From an uncultured Prevotella sp. (GTDB lineage: Bacteria; Bacteroidota; Bacteroidia; Bacteroidales; Bacteroidaceae), in NCBI GenBank assembly GCA_900322035.1, contig ONYL01000020.1, forward strand, positions 1 through 53,684: 53,684 nt of DNA, read 5' to 3'. Below the pieces are notes generated by a model, which searched no databases, was not told where the DNA came from, and saw nothing but the letters and a program-made list of their open reading frames with translations. Below, one piece after another: positions 42,352-51,108 of the stretch. The position numbers and the translations under genes are program-made. Every line of letters starts with the position of its first letter. Within the stretch, counting starts at the first letter, position 1.

Positions 42352-43521
42352 ATGACAAATTTTGATTATCAGACTCCTACCCGTCTTATTTTTGGAAAGG
42401 ATGTAGTTAACCAACTTCCAGAGGTACTGAAGCCTTTGGGACAAAGAGTATTGATTACTTATGGTGGAGGAAGCATTAAACGCATAGGCCTTTACGCCAA
42501 AGTAATGGAACTTCTCAAGGACTTTGATGTTTTTGAACTCCCAGGCATAGAACCTAATCCCAAATATTCCACGAGCGTCGTGGACGGTGTGCGTTTATGC
42601 AAGGAGCATAACATTGACGTTATCCTCTCTGTAGGTGGCGGTTCTGTCCTTGACTGTTCCAAGGCCATTGCCGCAGGTGCTTTGTATGAAGGAGAAACCT
42701 GGGATCTCATCACGTATAAGGTTCCCACGAAGGCAGCACTCCCCATCGTAGACATAATGACATTGGCAGCGACCGGCAGTGAATATGATTGCGGTGGGGT
42801 CATATCACGCACGGAGACCAACGACAAGATTGGCTATATTGACCCGCACCTTTATCCTGTGGCATCATTTCTTGACCCGACTTATACTTTCACTGTCAAT
42901 GCCAAACACACGGCTGCAGGTGTCGCTGACGCCATCAATCACGTCTGTGAGCAGTATTTTGCATTACCAGGCAATGATGTAATTGATGGATTTTGTGAGA
43001 GTCTTATCCGCACGTTAATGAAATGGACCCCCGTGGCCCTTGACAAGCCAACGGATTATGAGGCCCGGGCTGAAATCATGTTTGCCTGTACGTTCGGCTG
43101 CAATGGCATTCTCGCGCTTGGTATGGGACAATCAGGATGGCCTATGCACGGAATCGAACACGCCTTGTCTGCCTATTACGACATCACCCACGGACAAGGA
43201 CTTGCCATCATCATGCCTCACTGGATGCGCCACATACTCTGCGAGAAGACAATGCCACGCTTTGTGAAGTTCGGAGTTAACGTTTTGGGAATCTCTCCAA
43301 AACTGCCGGATAAAGAGATTGCCGAAAAGGCTATCAGCGGCATGAGCAACTTCTTTAAGAGTTTGGGGATGCCAATGACATTGCGTGAAGTTGGTATTGA
43401 TGACTCCCGACTGGATGAGATGGCTCACCATGTAGCGGTCAACGAAGGGTTGGACAATCCTAAGAACTTCTATCCTTTGTCAGAGAAGGATATCCTTGAA
43501 ATCTTAAAAGCAGCTCTTTAG
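42352..43521 (+). CDS. Iron-containing alcohol dehydrogenase (YqhD/butanol dehydrogenase type)
   Basis: 389 residues from ATG 42352. NAD(P)-dependent reduction of aldehydes. Cofactor-binding GGGSVLDCSKAIAAG; metal ligands Asp and His in GVADAINHVCEQY and the His pair in HGIEHALSAYYDITHGQGLA. The N-terminal FDYQTPTRLIFGKD and the central GMGQSGWPMHG are typical of the YqhD/BdhA subgroup, usually NADPH-linked. Single-gene unit, ending before a strong terminator. Substrate unknown; detoxification of aldehydes or mixed-acid fermentation are the usual roles. Confidence 0.9.
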   Translation: MTNFDYQTPTRLIFGKDVVNQLPEVLKPLGQRVLITYGGGSIKRIGLYAKVMELLKDFDVFELPGIEPNPKYSTSVVDGVRLCKEHNIDVILSVGGGSVLDCSKAIAAGALYEGETWDLITYKVPTKAALPIVDIMTLAATGSEYDCGGVISRTETNDKIGYIDPHLYPVASFLDPTYTFTVNAKHTAAGVADAINHVCEQYFALPGNDVIDGFCESLIRTLMKWTPVALDKPTDYEARAEIMFACTFGCNGILALGMGQSGWPMHGIEHALSAYYDITHGQGLAIIMPHWMRHILCEKTMPRFVKFGVNVLGISPKLPDKEIAEKAISGMSNFFKSLGMPMTLREVGIDDSRLDEMAHHVAVNEGLDNPKNFYPLSEKDILEILKAAL

Positions 43522-43583
43522 AAGGACCTGTAAGCCTTACGTTCAGAAATAGATAATGATTTAGCCGGCTATGCATCATGTTT

Positions 43584-43615
43584 ACAGCCCTCTTGAAACG
43601 TTTCAAGAGGGCTGT
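43584..43615 (+). terminator. Terminator after the alcohol dehydrogenase gene
   Basis: A perfect 32-nt palindrome, ACAGCCCTCTTGAAAC with its complement, followed by CTTCATTTTCC on the plus strand. Confidence 0.85.
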
Positions 43616-43745
43616 CTTCATTTTCCCTCACTTAGATAGGAATTGGAGGACAAAGGCAACAAAGGACATGAGCCGATAAAAAGGAAGATTTCTGTTGGAA
43701 TCACTCCGATTATCAAGAAAAAACACTAAAAAAAGGTTGGTTGCT

Positions 43746-43775
43746 TTGTTGAATAAAAAAATATATGTATTTTTG
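43746..43775 (+). promoter_or_regulatory. Promoter of the bamD-rpoZ run
   Basis: TTG at 43746-43748, 19 nt, TATTTTTG at 43768-43775, 18 nt before the bamD start. Confidence 0.72.
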
Positions 43776-43793
43776 CAAATCAAATGTGAGAAT

Positions 43794-44621
43794 ATGAGAA
43801 AAGTTCTTTTATCAACTATATGCTCATCTGTGTTGTTGCTGTCAAGTTGCATCAACGAATACAATCAGGTCTACAAATCAGATGATTATCATTACAAGTA
43901 TGAATTTGCAAAGCAAAGTTTCGTTGAGGGCAAATACCAACACGCTATCACGCTTCTCGAAACGATAGTCGTTCAAGAGAAAGGTACAGACAATGGCCAG
44001 GAATGCCTTTACATGTTGGCCATGTCGGAGTATTGCTATAAAGATTATCAGAAAGCTGCGGAGTACTTTAAGAAGTACTATCAGTCATACCCCAAAGGGC
44101 AATATGCCGAATTGGCAAAGTTCTATGTAGGCCAAAGTCTCTTCATGGACACTCCAGAGCCACGACTCGATCAAAGCAGCACCATAAGCGCCATCTCTGC
44201 CTTCCAGGAGTTTTTAGACGTTTATCCCGATGCAAAATTAAAGAATTTGGCACAGCAGCGACTCTTTGATTTGCAGGACAAACTGGTAATGAAAGAACTT
44301 CACTCCGCCCAGCTTTATTATAATTTGGGAACATACTTTGGTAATTGTACCAGTGGAGGAAATAATTATGAAGCATGTATAGTCACTTCAGAAAATGCGC
44401 TTAAAGACTATCCTTTCATGTCTAAGCGTGAAGATTTTTCTGTTCTGATTATGAAGAGCAAATATGAATTGGCCCGCCAAAGTGTTGAATCGAAGAAACT
44501 TGAGCGCTTCCAAGATGCAGAAGACGAATGCTATGGATTCCTCAACGAATTTCCCGACTCAAAAGAGCGTTCTTTGGCAGAGAAGTATATTGCAAAATGT
44601 AAAGAGGTAACAAAAGATTAG
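43794..44621 (+). CDS. bamD: Outer membrane assembly lipoprotein BamD
   Basis: 275 residues from ATG 43794 (MRKVLLSTICSSVLLLSSCI); the longer frame from 43695 has no signal sequence and starts before the promoter. Lipobox LSSC, C19. TPR-like repeats fill the rest: YEFAKQSFVEGKYQHAITLL, CLYMLAMSEYCYKDYQKAAE, YPKGQYAELAKFYVGQSLF, and a C-terminal pair ending AEKYIAKCKEV. BamD is the essential lipoprotein of the complex that inserts beta-barrels, here needed for the TonB receptors in this window. It lies ahead of rpoZ, as I recall for related genomes. Confidence 0.9.
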   Translation: MRKVLLSTICSSVLLLSSCINEYNQVYKSDDYHYKYEFAKQSFVEGKYQHAITLLETIVVQEKGTDNGQECLYMLAMSEYCYKDYQKAAEYFKKYYQSYPKGQYAELAKFYVGQSLFMDTPEPRLDQSSTISAISAFQEFLDVYPDAKLKNLAQQRLFDLQDKLVMKELHSAQLYYNLGTYFGNCTSGGNNYEACIVTSENALKDYPFMSKREDFSVLIMKSKYELARQSVESKKLERFQDAEDECYGFLNEFPDSKERSLAEKYIAKCKEVTKD

Positions 44622-44722
44622 TCAATGGAGTAGGAGAGACATTGACAAAGCTATTTCTTTCTGATTTGGATAAAATAGAAAAATAAATTGTTTCGTTTCA
44701 CTTAAGGATATTAAGTAATACA

Positions 44723-45070
44723 ATGGATTACAAAAAGTCAAAAGCCCCGGTAAACACCATTACCCGTAATACAATTGAGTTGTGGAAAGATACCGGAAAC
44801 ATTTACGAGAGTGTGGCCATCATTGCAAAAAGAGCCAATCAAATCGCTGTGGAAATCAAACAAGATTTGAACAAGAAACTGGCCGAGTTTGCTTCTTACA
44901 ATGATACACTCGAGGAAGTTTTCGAGAATCGTGAGCAGATTGAGATCAGCCGCTACTATGAGAAGCTCCCTAAGCCATCTTTGCTTGCTACACAGGAGTT
45001 TGTAGAGGGCAAAATATATTGGCGCGATCCTTCGAAAGACAATGAGAACGTTGTAGAGGAGAATAGCTGA
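44723..45070 (+). CDS. rpoZ: RNA polymerase omega subunit (Bacteroidetes type)
   Basis: 115 residues from ATG 44723. The Bacteroidetes omega/Rpb6-like pattern is visible: PVNTITRNTIELWKDTGNIY, ESVAIIAKRANQIAVEIKQD (the AxxRAxQ signature that holds the beta' subunit) and a lineage-specific C-terminal tail (YYEKLPKPSLLATQEFVEGK). The stop overlaps the next start as TGATG. The family is often annotated only as hypothetical in this phylum. Confidence 0.85.
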   Translation: MDYKKSKAPVNTITRNTIELWKDTGNIYESVAIIAKRANQIAVEIKQDLNKKLAEFASYNDTLEEVFENREQIEISRYYEKLPKPSLLATQEFVEGKIYWRDPSKDNENVVEENS

Positions 45071-45522
45071 TGTGGCAACGTAAACAGACGCTTTTTATGG
45101 CTATTGCCATAATCTGCGGGATTGTTTGTCTCTGCCTTCCTGTTGCCAGATGGATACCTTCGGGCATGGGTTCCAATGTAGAGGTGTACAATCTTTTCTT
45201 TTACCGCGAAGGTGGAGAGACTGGATATAAGGTCGCAGGACTGTTCATCAGTCAATTACTGACTCTTCCTTTAGCTGTTATCGCCATTTTCAAGTTCCAC
45301 AATCGCGCTCTTCAATCCAGGCTGTGCTCAATTTGCATATTCCTACTTGTGGCCTGGTACGTGCTTTATGCCGTTACGGCTCAGCCTGCTGGCGAAGGAT
45401 ACGTTTTCAAGCCAGATTTCGCCGCGTGCTTGCCTATGATTGAGATATTACTCTATTTCCTTGCCCGGAAGGGTATCATTGCCGATGAGAAATTGGTGAA
45501 AGCTGCGGATAGAATTAGATAA
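45070..45522 (+). CDS. DUF4293 membrane protein
   Basis: 150 residues from ATG 45070, coupled to rpoZ by a 1-nt overlap. Four hydrophobic spans (TLFMAIAIICGIVCLCLPVA; VAGLFISQLLTLPLAVIAIF; LCSICIFLLVAWYVLYAV; and a weaker FAACLPMIEILLYFLA). The start MWQRKQTLFM and four-span layout match DUF4293, a Bacteroidetes-only family with no known function. Conserved downstream of rpoZ, which suggests a role in envelope housekeeping. Confidence 0.8.
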   Translation: MWQRKQTLFMAIAIICGIVCLCLPVARWIPSGMGSNVEVYNLFFYREGGETGYKVAGLFISQLLTLPLAVIAIFKFHNRALQSRLCSICIFLLVAWYVLYAVTAQPAGEGYVFKPDFAACLPMIEILLYFLARKGIIADEKLVKAADRIR

Positions 45523-45540
45523 TTAATATTATACTTCAAA

Positions 45541-45588
45541 AAAACAACCCCTTGCGTAGTCACGTAAACGCAAGGGGTTGTTTTTTTT
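45541..45588 (+). terminator. Terminator after the bamD-rpoZ-DUF4293 run
   Basis: Stem AACAACCCCTTGCGT with its complement, loop of about 10 nt, then eight T on the plus strand. Confidence 0.9.
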
Positions 45589-45608
45589 GACTCACAAGAG
45601 TTTCATTA

Positions 45609-46367
45609 TTAATTACCAAAAACCTTGTCGAGCGCTTTAGAGGCTGCTTTGTTCACTTTGTCCGCAGCCTTCTGTGAAGCCTGGTTGACTTTCTCGTTCA
45701 CCTTTTTATGAGTTTGCTCCACAGCCTCGTTGGCTTTGGAAGCGGCCGCATTCTCGGCATCGGCAGCCGCTGCTGTTGCAGCCGCAGTAGCAGCGCTCTT
45801 CACTGTTGCAGGAGCGTTTTTAATGAGATTGGCAGCTTCTTCAGCTGTTGCCACGGTAGTAGAGCCAGAGGCAATGGCTTTTGAGGCAAGATTAACAATG
45901 TCTGTTGAAACCGCCTTCTTTGCCTCCTCCGCGGTCGTTGTTGCAGCCGTTGGAAGGTTGGCAATACTGGTGACGAGTTGGGCTATTGTCGTATTGCCAG
46001 AAGTGAAAGTGGTCAACTCTTCCTTGTGTTCATTCAGGAATTGCTGAATTGCGGTCGCATACTTCGTAGCTTCCTCCACTTTTCCCTGCTCTACAAGATT
46101 CTTGTAGATCGTTTCCAAATTGGCTAAAGTACTGATCACAGCCTTGTTGTCTTTGGCCTTAAGGCCGGATGTGAGCTGAGAAGTCAAATTGTCGACCGTA
46201 GTCTTAGTCTCTTGATTCATCTGAGATGTTGCAGAAGCCGAATCTTGAGCAACAGAATCATTGACGGAAGTTGAATCTTGGCTGCTCTGTGCAGGCTTTG
46301 TTCCTCCATTGCAGCTGCTCAGGGTAATGGCTGCAGCTATGAGAGCCATGAAAAATAATTTGTTCAT
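45609..46367 (-). CDS. Ala/Thr-rich lipoprotein of unknown function
   Basis: 252 residues from ATG 46367, lipobox LSSC (C19) followed by NGG. After a Ser/Gln-rich linker (20-52), a helical region (TTVDNLTSQLTSGLKAKDNK, LETIYKNLVEQGKVEEATKY) could be a small repeat unit. The last 100 residues are very rich in Ala, Lys and Glu with a regular pattern (AATAAAADAENAAASKANEA, then KKVNEKVNQASQKAADKVNK), as in long amphipathic helices. It resembles LEA-like or coiled periplasmic proteins. No assigned family; function unknown. Confidence 0.65.
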   Translation of the reverse strand: MNKLFFMALIAAAITLSSCNGGTKPAQSSQDSTSVNDSVAQDSASATSQMNQETKTTVDNLTSQLTSGLKAKDNKAVISTLANLETIYKNLVEQGKVEEATKYATAIQQFLNEHKEELTTFTSGNTTIAQLVTSIANLPTAATTTAEEAKKAVSTDIVNLASKAIASGSTTVATAEEAANLIKNAPATVKSAATAAATAAAADAENAAASKANEAVEQTHKKVNEKVNQASQKAADKVNKAASKALDKVFGN

Positions 46368-46474
46368 AATAATTGTGTTTATAAACTATCCTAATTGAAT
46401 AACGAAGTTATGTGCTGATTTCTTATCTCCAACACATTTTTTCTTTCTTATTGAAATACACTCTTTATCTCTTT

Positions 46475-46513
46475 AAAAAAAAGACCCAAGCCAGAGAAAT
46501 CTCTCTGGCTTGG
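46475..46513 (-). terminator. Terminator of glmS
   Basis: 12-bp perfect stem CCAAGCCAGAGA/TCTCTGGCTTGG, followed on the minus strand by a run of eight T. Lies 9 nt after the glmS stop. Confidence 0.9.
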
Positions 46514-46521
46514 CTTAATTG

Positions 46522-48369
46522 CTATTCCACCGTAACGCTCTTGGCTAAGTTGCGAGGCATATCTACATTCAACCCCTTATTCACAGCTACGTAATAAGCG
46601 AGAAGTTGAAGTGGAACTACGGTGAGCAAAGGCTCAAGGGCGGGGAGTGTGTTAGGAATCTCGATGGTGCGATCGGCTATTTTTTTGATCTCCTCGTCAC
46701 CCTTCGTACTAATAGCAATAATCTTACCTCCACGAGCCTTTACTTCCTGCATATTGCTGATGATTTTCCCATAATCATCATGCTTTGTTGCGATGAAGAG
46801 GCAAGGCATCTCTGCATCGATAAGAGCTATTGGTCCATGCTTCATCTCTGCTGCGGGATATCCTTCGGCGTGAATGTAAGAAATTTCTTTTAACTTCAAA
46901 GCGCCTTCCAATGCTACGGGGTAATTCCAGCCGCGACCTAAATATAAGAAATTGTGGGCGAAAGTAAAAGTATTACTCAGTTCCTTAATATTATCAGTCT
47001 GTTTCAGGACCTCTTGAATCTTTGCCGGAATGCATTCCAATTCTTCGACGAGTGCCGTGAAATCATCAATGGACATCGATCCCATAGCTCTTCCCAATGC
47101 TAAAGTGAAAAGGTAGAGACAAGTAAGCTGTCCGGTAAAAGCTTTTGTTGAAGCAACGCCAATCTCTGGTCCCACATGAATATAGATGCCAGCGTCCGTC
47201 ATGCGGGCAATACTTGAACCTACGGCATTCACGATGCCCATTGTGAATGCTCCGTTCTGCTTAGCCAGTTCCAGTGCGGCCATAGTGTCTGCGGTCTCAC
47301 CACTTTGTGATATAGCAATGACAACATCGTCAGGATAAATGACCGGATCGCGGTAGCGGAACTCTGAGGCATAGTCTACCTCGCATGGAATACGACAGAA
47401 ATGCTCAATGAGCTGCTTGCCAATCAACCCAGCATGCCAACTCGTTCCGCAAGCGACAATAATAAAACGGCGCGCACGCAAAAGACGTTTCCGGTGGTTG
47501 ACAACAGCACTGAGGATGACACTGTTGTTGTAGGACATCAGGCGTCCTCGCATACAATCACGGAGACACTGAGGCTGCTCAAATATCTCTTTGAGCATGT
47601 AATGGGGGAACTCACCCTTGTCGAGCATACTCATGTCCATATCAATTTCTTTCACGTTGGGATCAACATGAGATTGTGACAGATCCATGATATCAATTGG
47701 CTTTCCAGGTTGGCAGACTGCTACTTGTTCGTCGTTTATATAAACCACTTGCTTTGTATACTCTGCAATCGGTGTCGCATCTGAAGCTATAAAGAATTCT
47801 TCATTGTCTTTGCCTATGCCAATCACCATAGGAGAACCTTTTCGGGCAGCAACGATTTGATTGGGCTGACGCTTGTCGATCACAGCAATCGCATAAGCAC
47901 CAATACACTTGCGCAGTGCGTAAATGACGGCCTCAGAAAGGCTGCATGCACGTTTGTTCTGGACATACTCAATGAGCTGGACAAGTACCTCCGTGTCTGT
48001 CTCACTTTTGAAATGAAAGCCTTTCTTCTTCAGTTGAGAGCGAAGAACATCAAAGTTCTCGATAATGCCGTTATGTACGATTGCCAAATTACCAGATTCC
48101 GATACATGAGGGTGCGCATTTTGTACTGAAGGTTCACCATGAGTGGCCCAGCGGGTATGCGCAATGCCTATTGTACCAGCACAGTCCTTATCCTTCGCCA
48201 CATGCTCCAGATCGGCCACCTTACCCGTAGCCTTGTAAACATTCATGTCGTTTCCATCAATCAATGCGACTCCGGCAGAGTCGTAGCCTCTATACTCAAG
48301 GCGGTGTAAACCTTTTATTAATATAGGGTAAGCATCTCTTTTACCTATATATCCAACAATTCCACACAT
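46522..48369 (-). CDS. glmS: Glutamine-fructose-6-phosphate aminotransferase (isomerizing)
   Basis: 615 residues from ATG 48369. Makes glucosamine-6-phosphate for peptidoglycan and lipid A. N-terminal glutaminase with catalytic Cys2 (MCGIVGYIG) and HTRWATHG; two SIS sugar-isomerase domains with ACGTSWHAGL, SQSGETADTM and STKAFTGQL; C-terminal LAKSVTVE, where the last residues close the active site. Complete. It lies 24 nt after hisC on the same strand, so it is probably the last gene of that unit. No ribozyme-like leader is possible in that gap. Confidence 0.96.
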   Translation of the reverse strand: MCGIVGYIGKRDAYPILIKGLHRLEYRGYDSAGVALIDGNDMNVYKATGKVADLEHVAKDKDCAGTIGIAHTRWATHGEPSVQNAHPHVSESGNLAIVHNGIIENFDVLRSQLKKKGFHFKSETDTEVLVQLIEYVQNKRACSLSEAVIYALRKCIGAYAIAVIDKRQPNQIVAARKGSPMVIGIGKDNEEFFIASDATPIAEYTKQVVYINDEQVAVCQPGKPIDIMDLSQSHVDPNVKEIDMDMSMLDKGEFPHYMLKEIFEQPQCLRDCMRGRLMSYNNSVILSAVVNHRKRLLRARRFIIVACGTSWHAGLIGKQLIEHFCRIPCEVDYASEFRYRDPVIYPDDVVIAISQSGETADTMAALELAKQNGAFTMGIVNAVGSSIARMTDAGIYIHVGPEIGVASTKAFTGQLTCLYLFTLALGRAMGSMSIDDFTALVEELECIPAKIQEVLKQTDNIKELSNTFTFAHNFLYLGRGWNYPVALEGALKLKEISYIHAEGYPAAEMKHGPIALIDAEMPCLFIATKHDDYGKIISNMQEVKARGGKIIAISTKGDEEIKKIADRTIEIPNTLPALEPLLTVVPLQLLAYYVAVNKGLNVDMPRNLAKSVTVE

Positions 48370-48393
48370 AATTATTTTTCTCTTTTGTTGATA

Positions 48394-49434
48394 TTACTGA
48401 TTATACTTCCTAAGCAAAGCCATTAAAGCTTGATTCTCACGTCTTGTCCCAATAGTAATTCGCAAGCAGTCCTCGCACAAGTGAATTCGAGCACAATTCG
48501 TTACAAGAAAGCCATTCTTTGCCAAGTATTCATAAATAGCTTGGGCATCGGTCATCTTTGCCAGAAAGAAGTTGGCATCTGACGGAAAAACCCTAATGCA
48601 GACGGGAAGTGCTTTGAATGACTCCATCATAATTTCCCTTGACTGGATGATCATCTTCACCCAATCAAAAACTTGATAGGGATGATGCATCATTTCCAAA
48701 GCTTTTCGCTGAGTGAACGTATTGACATTATAGGGGAATTTTACCTTATTGAAAATATCTATGACCTCTTTACTTGCAAAGGCTACTCCTAAAGGAATAG
48801 CTGCGCAGCCCCAGGCTTTGCTCAGCGTGTTAAGTACAATAAGATTTGGATGGTTATATAATTCGGAACGAAATGTCTTTTGGGTAGAAAAATCACTATA
48901 TGCTTCATCAACCACTACAATACCTTCAAAAGATTTGATTACCTTCGCCACTTCTTCCCGGTTGATGTTGTTGCCCGAAGGGTCATTGGGAGAACAAATC
49001 CATATGACTTTAGTATTTTCATCGGTTGCAGCCAGTAGTTGTTCTGCCTTAATTTGAAATTTCTCGTCGAGCGAGACTGCACGGTATTCAATGTCATTTA
49101 CGTCTGCGCGTACCTTATACATACGATATGTGGGGTCGATAGCTACTACATTATCGATTCTTGGGCGACAGAAAACACGGCAAACCATATCTATGGCCTC
49201 ATCAGTCCCATTGCCGAGAAAAATGTTCTCTATAGGTATATCCTTTATCTTAGATAAGGCAGTCTTCAATAGCCTTTGCAGAGGGTCAGGATAACGATTG
49301 TAAGGACTGTTGAAAGGACTCTCATTAGCATCTAAAAGGACTTTAATGTCACTATCCGAAAATTGAGTTCGGGCAGTGGAATATGGGGGCAAAAGCCAAA
49401 TGTTTTCTCTGACAAGTTGCTGAAGATCCTTCAT
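48394..49434 (-). CDS. hisC: Histidinol-phosphate aminotransferase
   Basis: 346 residues from ATG 49434. PLP-dependent aminotransferase of fold type I. LDANESPFNSPYNRYPDPLQ near the N-terminus, ICSPNDPSGNNI, VVDEAYSDFS (PLP Asp), and the Schiff-base Lys in TLSKAWGCAAIPLG, with a C-terminal RITIGTRREN. Length is normal and no motif is missing. It starts 2 nt after the hisG-hisD fusion remnant and is followed by glmS. As the upstream steps of the pathway are lost here, the enzyme may now serve another transamination, such as for aromatic amino acids; this is inference. Confidence 0.92.
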   Translation of the reverse strand: MKDLQQLVRENIWLLPPYSTARTQFSDSDIKVLLDANESPFNSPYNRYPDPLQRLLKTALSKIKDIPIENIFLGNGTDEAIDMVCRVFCRPRIDNVVAIDPTYRMYKVRADVNDIEYRAVSLDEKFQIKAEQLLAATDENTKVIWICSPNDPSGNNINREEVAKVIKSFEGIVVVDEAYSDFSTQKTFRSELYNHPNLIVLNTLSKAWGCAAIPLGVAFASKEVIDIFNKVKFPYNVNTFTQRKALEMMHHPYQVFDWVKMIIQSREIMMESFKALPVCIRVFPSDANFFLAKMTDAQAIYEYLAKNGFLVTNCARIHLCEDCLRITIGTRRENQALMALLRKYNQ

Positions 49435-49436
49435 AA

Positions 49437-49607
49437 TCAGACGTTTAAAGCATTCACCACCAAGTTCACGAATTTGGCATGGCCTTCCAATAGCTCATTC
49501 TCTGCCAGACAAACGACAGCAAGACTGATCTCCATTCCTGACTTAGCAAGTAATCGCATTGTGTCGTCGTAAAGACGCCCCTTGGATTGCACAGCAATTC
49601 GTAACAT
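49437..49607 (-). pseudogene. Fused remnant of hisG (5' end) and hisD (3' end)
   Basis: 56 codons from ATG 49607. Residues 1-28 (MLRIAVQSKGRLYDDTMRLL...) are the start of ATP phosphoribosyltransferase HisG, including its first phosphate-binding strand. Residues from about 29 (CLAENELLEGHAKFVN, then LVVNAL) match the C-terminus of histidinol dehydrogenase HisD (in E. coli it reads LAAAERLTAHKNAVTLRVNA). An in-frame deletion from within hisG to near the end of hisD explains this. The frame was kept, as were the promoter and the tight junction to hisC. The product cannot act as either enzyme. The call rests on both matches from memory. Confidence 0.75.
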
Positions 49608-49633
49608 ATTAAAAATATATTTAAATTCTTTCG

Positions 49634-49664
49634 CAAAAGTAGTGATTTTTAATTGATTGTCCAA
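49634..49664 (-). promoter_or_regulatory. Promoter of the his remnant-hisC-glmS unit
   Basis: Minus-strand TTG at 49664-49662, 20 nt, TACTTTTG at 49641-49634, 26 nt before the remnant's ATG. It overlaps the divergent transglycosylase promoter. Confidence 0.65.
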
Positions 49665-49681
49665 GAATTGCTGTAATTTTG
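49653..49681 (+). promoter_or_regulatory. Promoter of the lytic transglycosylase gene
   Basis: TTG at 49653-49655, 18 nt, TAATTTTG at 49674-49681, 37 nt before the start codon. Face-to-back overlap with the hisC promoter means the two cannot be used freely at once. Confidence 0.65.
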
Positions 49682-49718
49682 TAGTGAAAAAAATCTCTTA
49701 GCGCGATTTTACAACAAA

Positions 49719-50897
49719 ATGATATCAAATAATAAGTTGACGTTTCTTGCCATTGTGCTACTTTTATTATTTCATTCCTGCACAAACAATAATCAAGTGA
49801 AGACAACGCCATGGGGAACAACGATTGTCCCAGAATCCGAAAGTTCTCAAAAAAAATCGACACTATCTCTTGACGACATTGTTTCAAATGGGGAATTAAT
49901 AATGGTAACTCTCTCAGGTCCTGACACTTACTACGACTATCATAACTCAGGAATGGGACTGCAATATCTGCTTTGTCAAAATTTTGCAGAGAAACTCGGA
50001 GTAAGTTTGCGCGTAGACATTTGCCGTGATACGACAGAAATGATCAAAAAAGTCAAAAGGGGAGAAGCTGATGTCATTGCATTTCAACTTCCTACAACTG
50101 ATAGACAATTGTCTTATTGTGGCTTTGGAATAGATTCCATAAAGACCAAATGGGCCGTGAATAGGAAGAACTTAGAGCTTGCGAAAGCCCTTAACGATTG
50201 GTTCAAACCATCTATGTTGGCTCAAATCAGAAAAGAAGAAAACTTTCTCTTATCAGTGCGAAGTGTTGTAAGACATGTATATACACCTATGCTCGATCGA
50301 AAAGCAGGGATCATATCAAAGTTTGATGCCTATTTTCAACAATATTCTTCACTTGCGCGCCTGGACTGGCGATTAATCGCTGCTCTATGTTATCAAGAAT
50401 CTTGTTTTGATCCTCGGGCTCATTCCTGGGCAGGTGCAAGAGGACTGATGCAAATCATGCCTGGAACTGCAGCTCAACTCGGACTGCCGGAAGAATCTAT
50501 CTACAATCCAGAAGAGAATATTGCTGCTGGTGCCAAATTGTTAGGTCTGCTAAAAGGACGGTTCAGCGATATTCCCGAAAACCAACGAAATAATTTCATT
50601 CTGGCAAGCTATAACGGGGGGAGTTTTCATATAAGGGATGCCATGAGATTGACAAAAAAATATGGTGGCAACCCTTACAACTGGAATGAAGTATGCGAGT
50701 ACGTACTAAAACTTAGCGATCCTACATATTATCGTGACCCGGTAGTTGTCAATGGGTATATGCGGGGTGCTGAAACTGTGGATTACGTGCGCCGAATCCA
50801 AAACCGATACGCACAATATTGTGGTTTTGCTTCACCTGGAAGTTTTGCCGGTATTGGATTTCCACAGCGAGCAAGCCATCACCACAAATATAAATGA
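49719..50897 (+). CDS. MltF-like membrane-bound lytic transglycosylase
   Basis: 392 residues from ATG 49719, lipobox FHSC (C21). N-terminal solute-binding-like domain (about 55-185: MGLQYLLCQNFAEKLGVSLR, KKVKRGEADVIAFQLPTTDR), then the goose-lysozyme-like SLT domain with catalytic E227 (ALCYQESCFDPRAHSW), ARGLMQIMPGTA and NFILASYNGGSFHIRDAM. Cleaves peptidoglycan glycan strands to make anhydro ends; the first domain regulates it in MltF. Divergent from the his remnant. The last 20 residues are basic and His-rich. Confidence 0.88.
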   Translation: MISNNKLTFLAIVLLLLFHSCTNNNQVKTTPWGTTIVPESESSQKKSTLSLDDIVSNGELIMVTLSGPDTYYDYHNSGMGLQYLLCQNFAEKLGVSLRVDICRDTTEMIKKVKRGEADVIAFQLPTTDRQLSYCGFGIDSIKTKWAVNRKNLELAKALNDWFKPSMLAQIRKEENFLLSVRSVVRHVYTPMLDRKAGIISKFDAYFQQYSSLARLDWRLIAALCYQESCFDPRAHSWAGARGLMQIMPGTAAQLGLPEESIYNPEENIAAGAKLLGLLKGRFSDIPENQRNNFILASYNGGSFHIRDAMRLTKKYGGNPYNWNEVCEYVLKLSDPTYYRDPVVVNGYMRGAETVDYVRRIQNRYAQYCGFASPGSFAGIGFPQRASHHHKYK

Positions 50898-51060
50898 TTC
50901 TGGAAACTTCTGGTCTGTATCCATAAATTTTCATTGTAGAATATATTGATGCCGGAGCTTTTGATCATATCCAGAAATTTGTATTGTTGAATAGTAGGTT
51001 AACATAGAATTAGGTAAGGATTCTTATTGCTTATTTATCATAACGGTGATAAGTAAAAAC

Positions 51061-51099
51061 AATAAACAGCCCGGAGAAATTCTCCAGGCTGTTTATTTG
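51061..51099. terminator. Terminator between transglycosylase and DUF4301 genes
   Basis: AATAAACAGCC-GGAGA pairs with TCTCC-GGCTGTTTATT around AAT, one C-A mismatch. It can serve both convergent genes. Confidence 0.8.
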
Positions 51100-51108
51100 A
51101 ATATGTTT

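Noticed and set aside
48370-48393. glmS ribozyme leader
   Set aside because: Only 24 nt separate hisC and glmS, far too little for the ribozyme, which is also not typical of this phylum.
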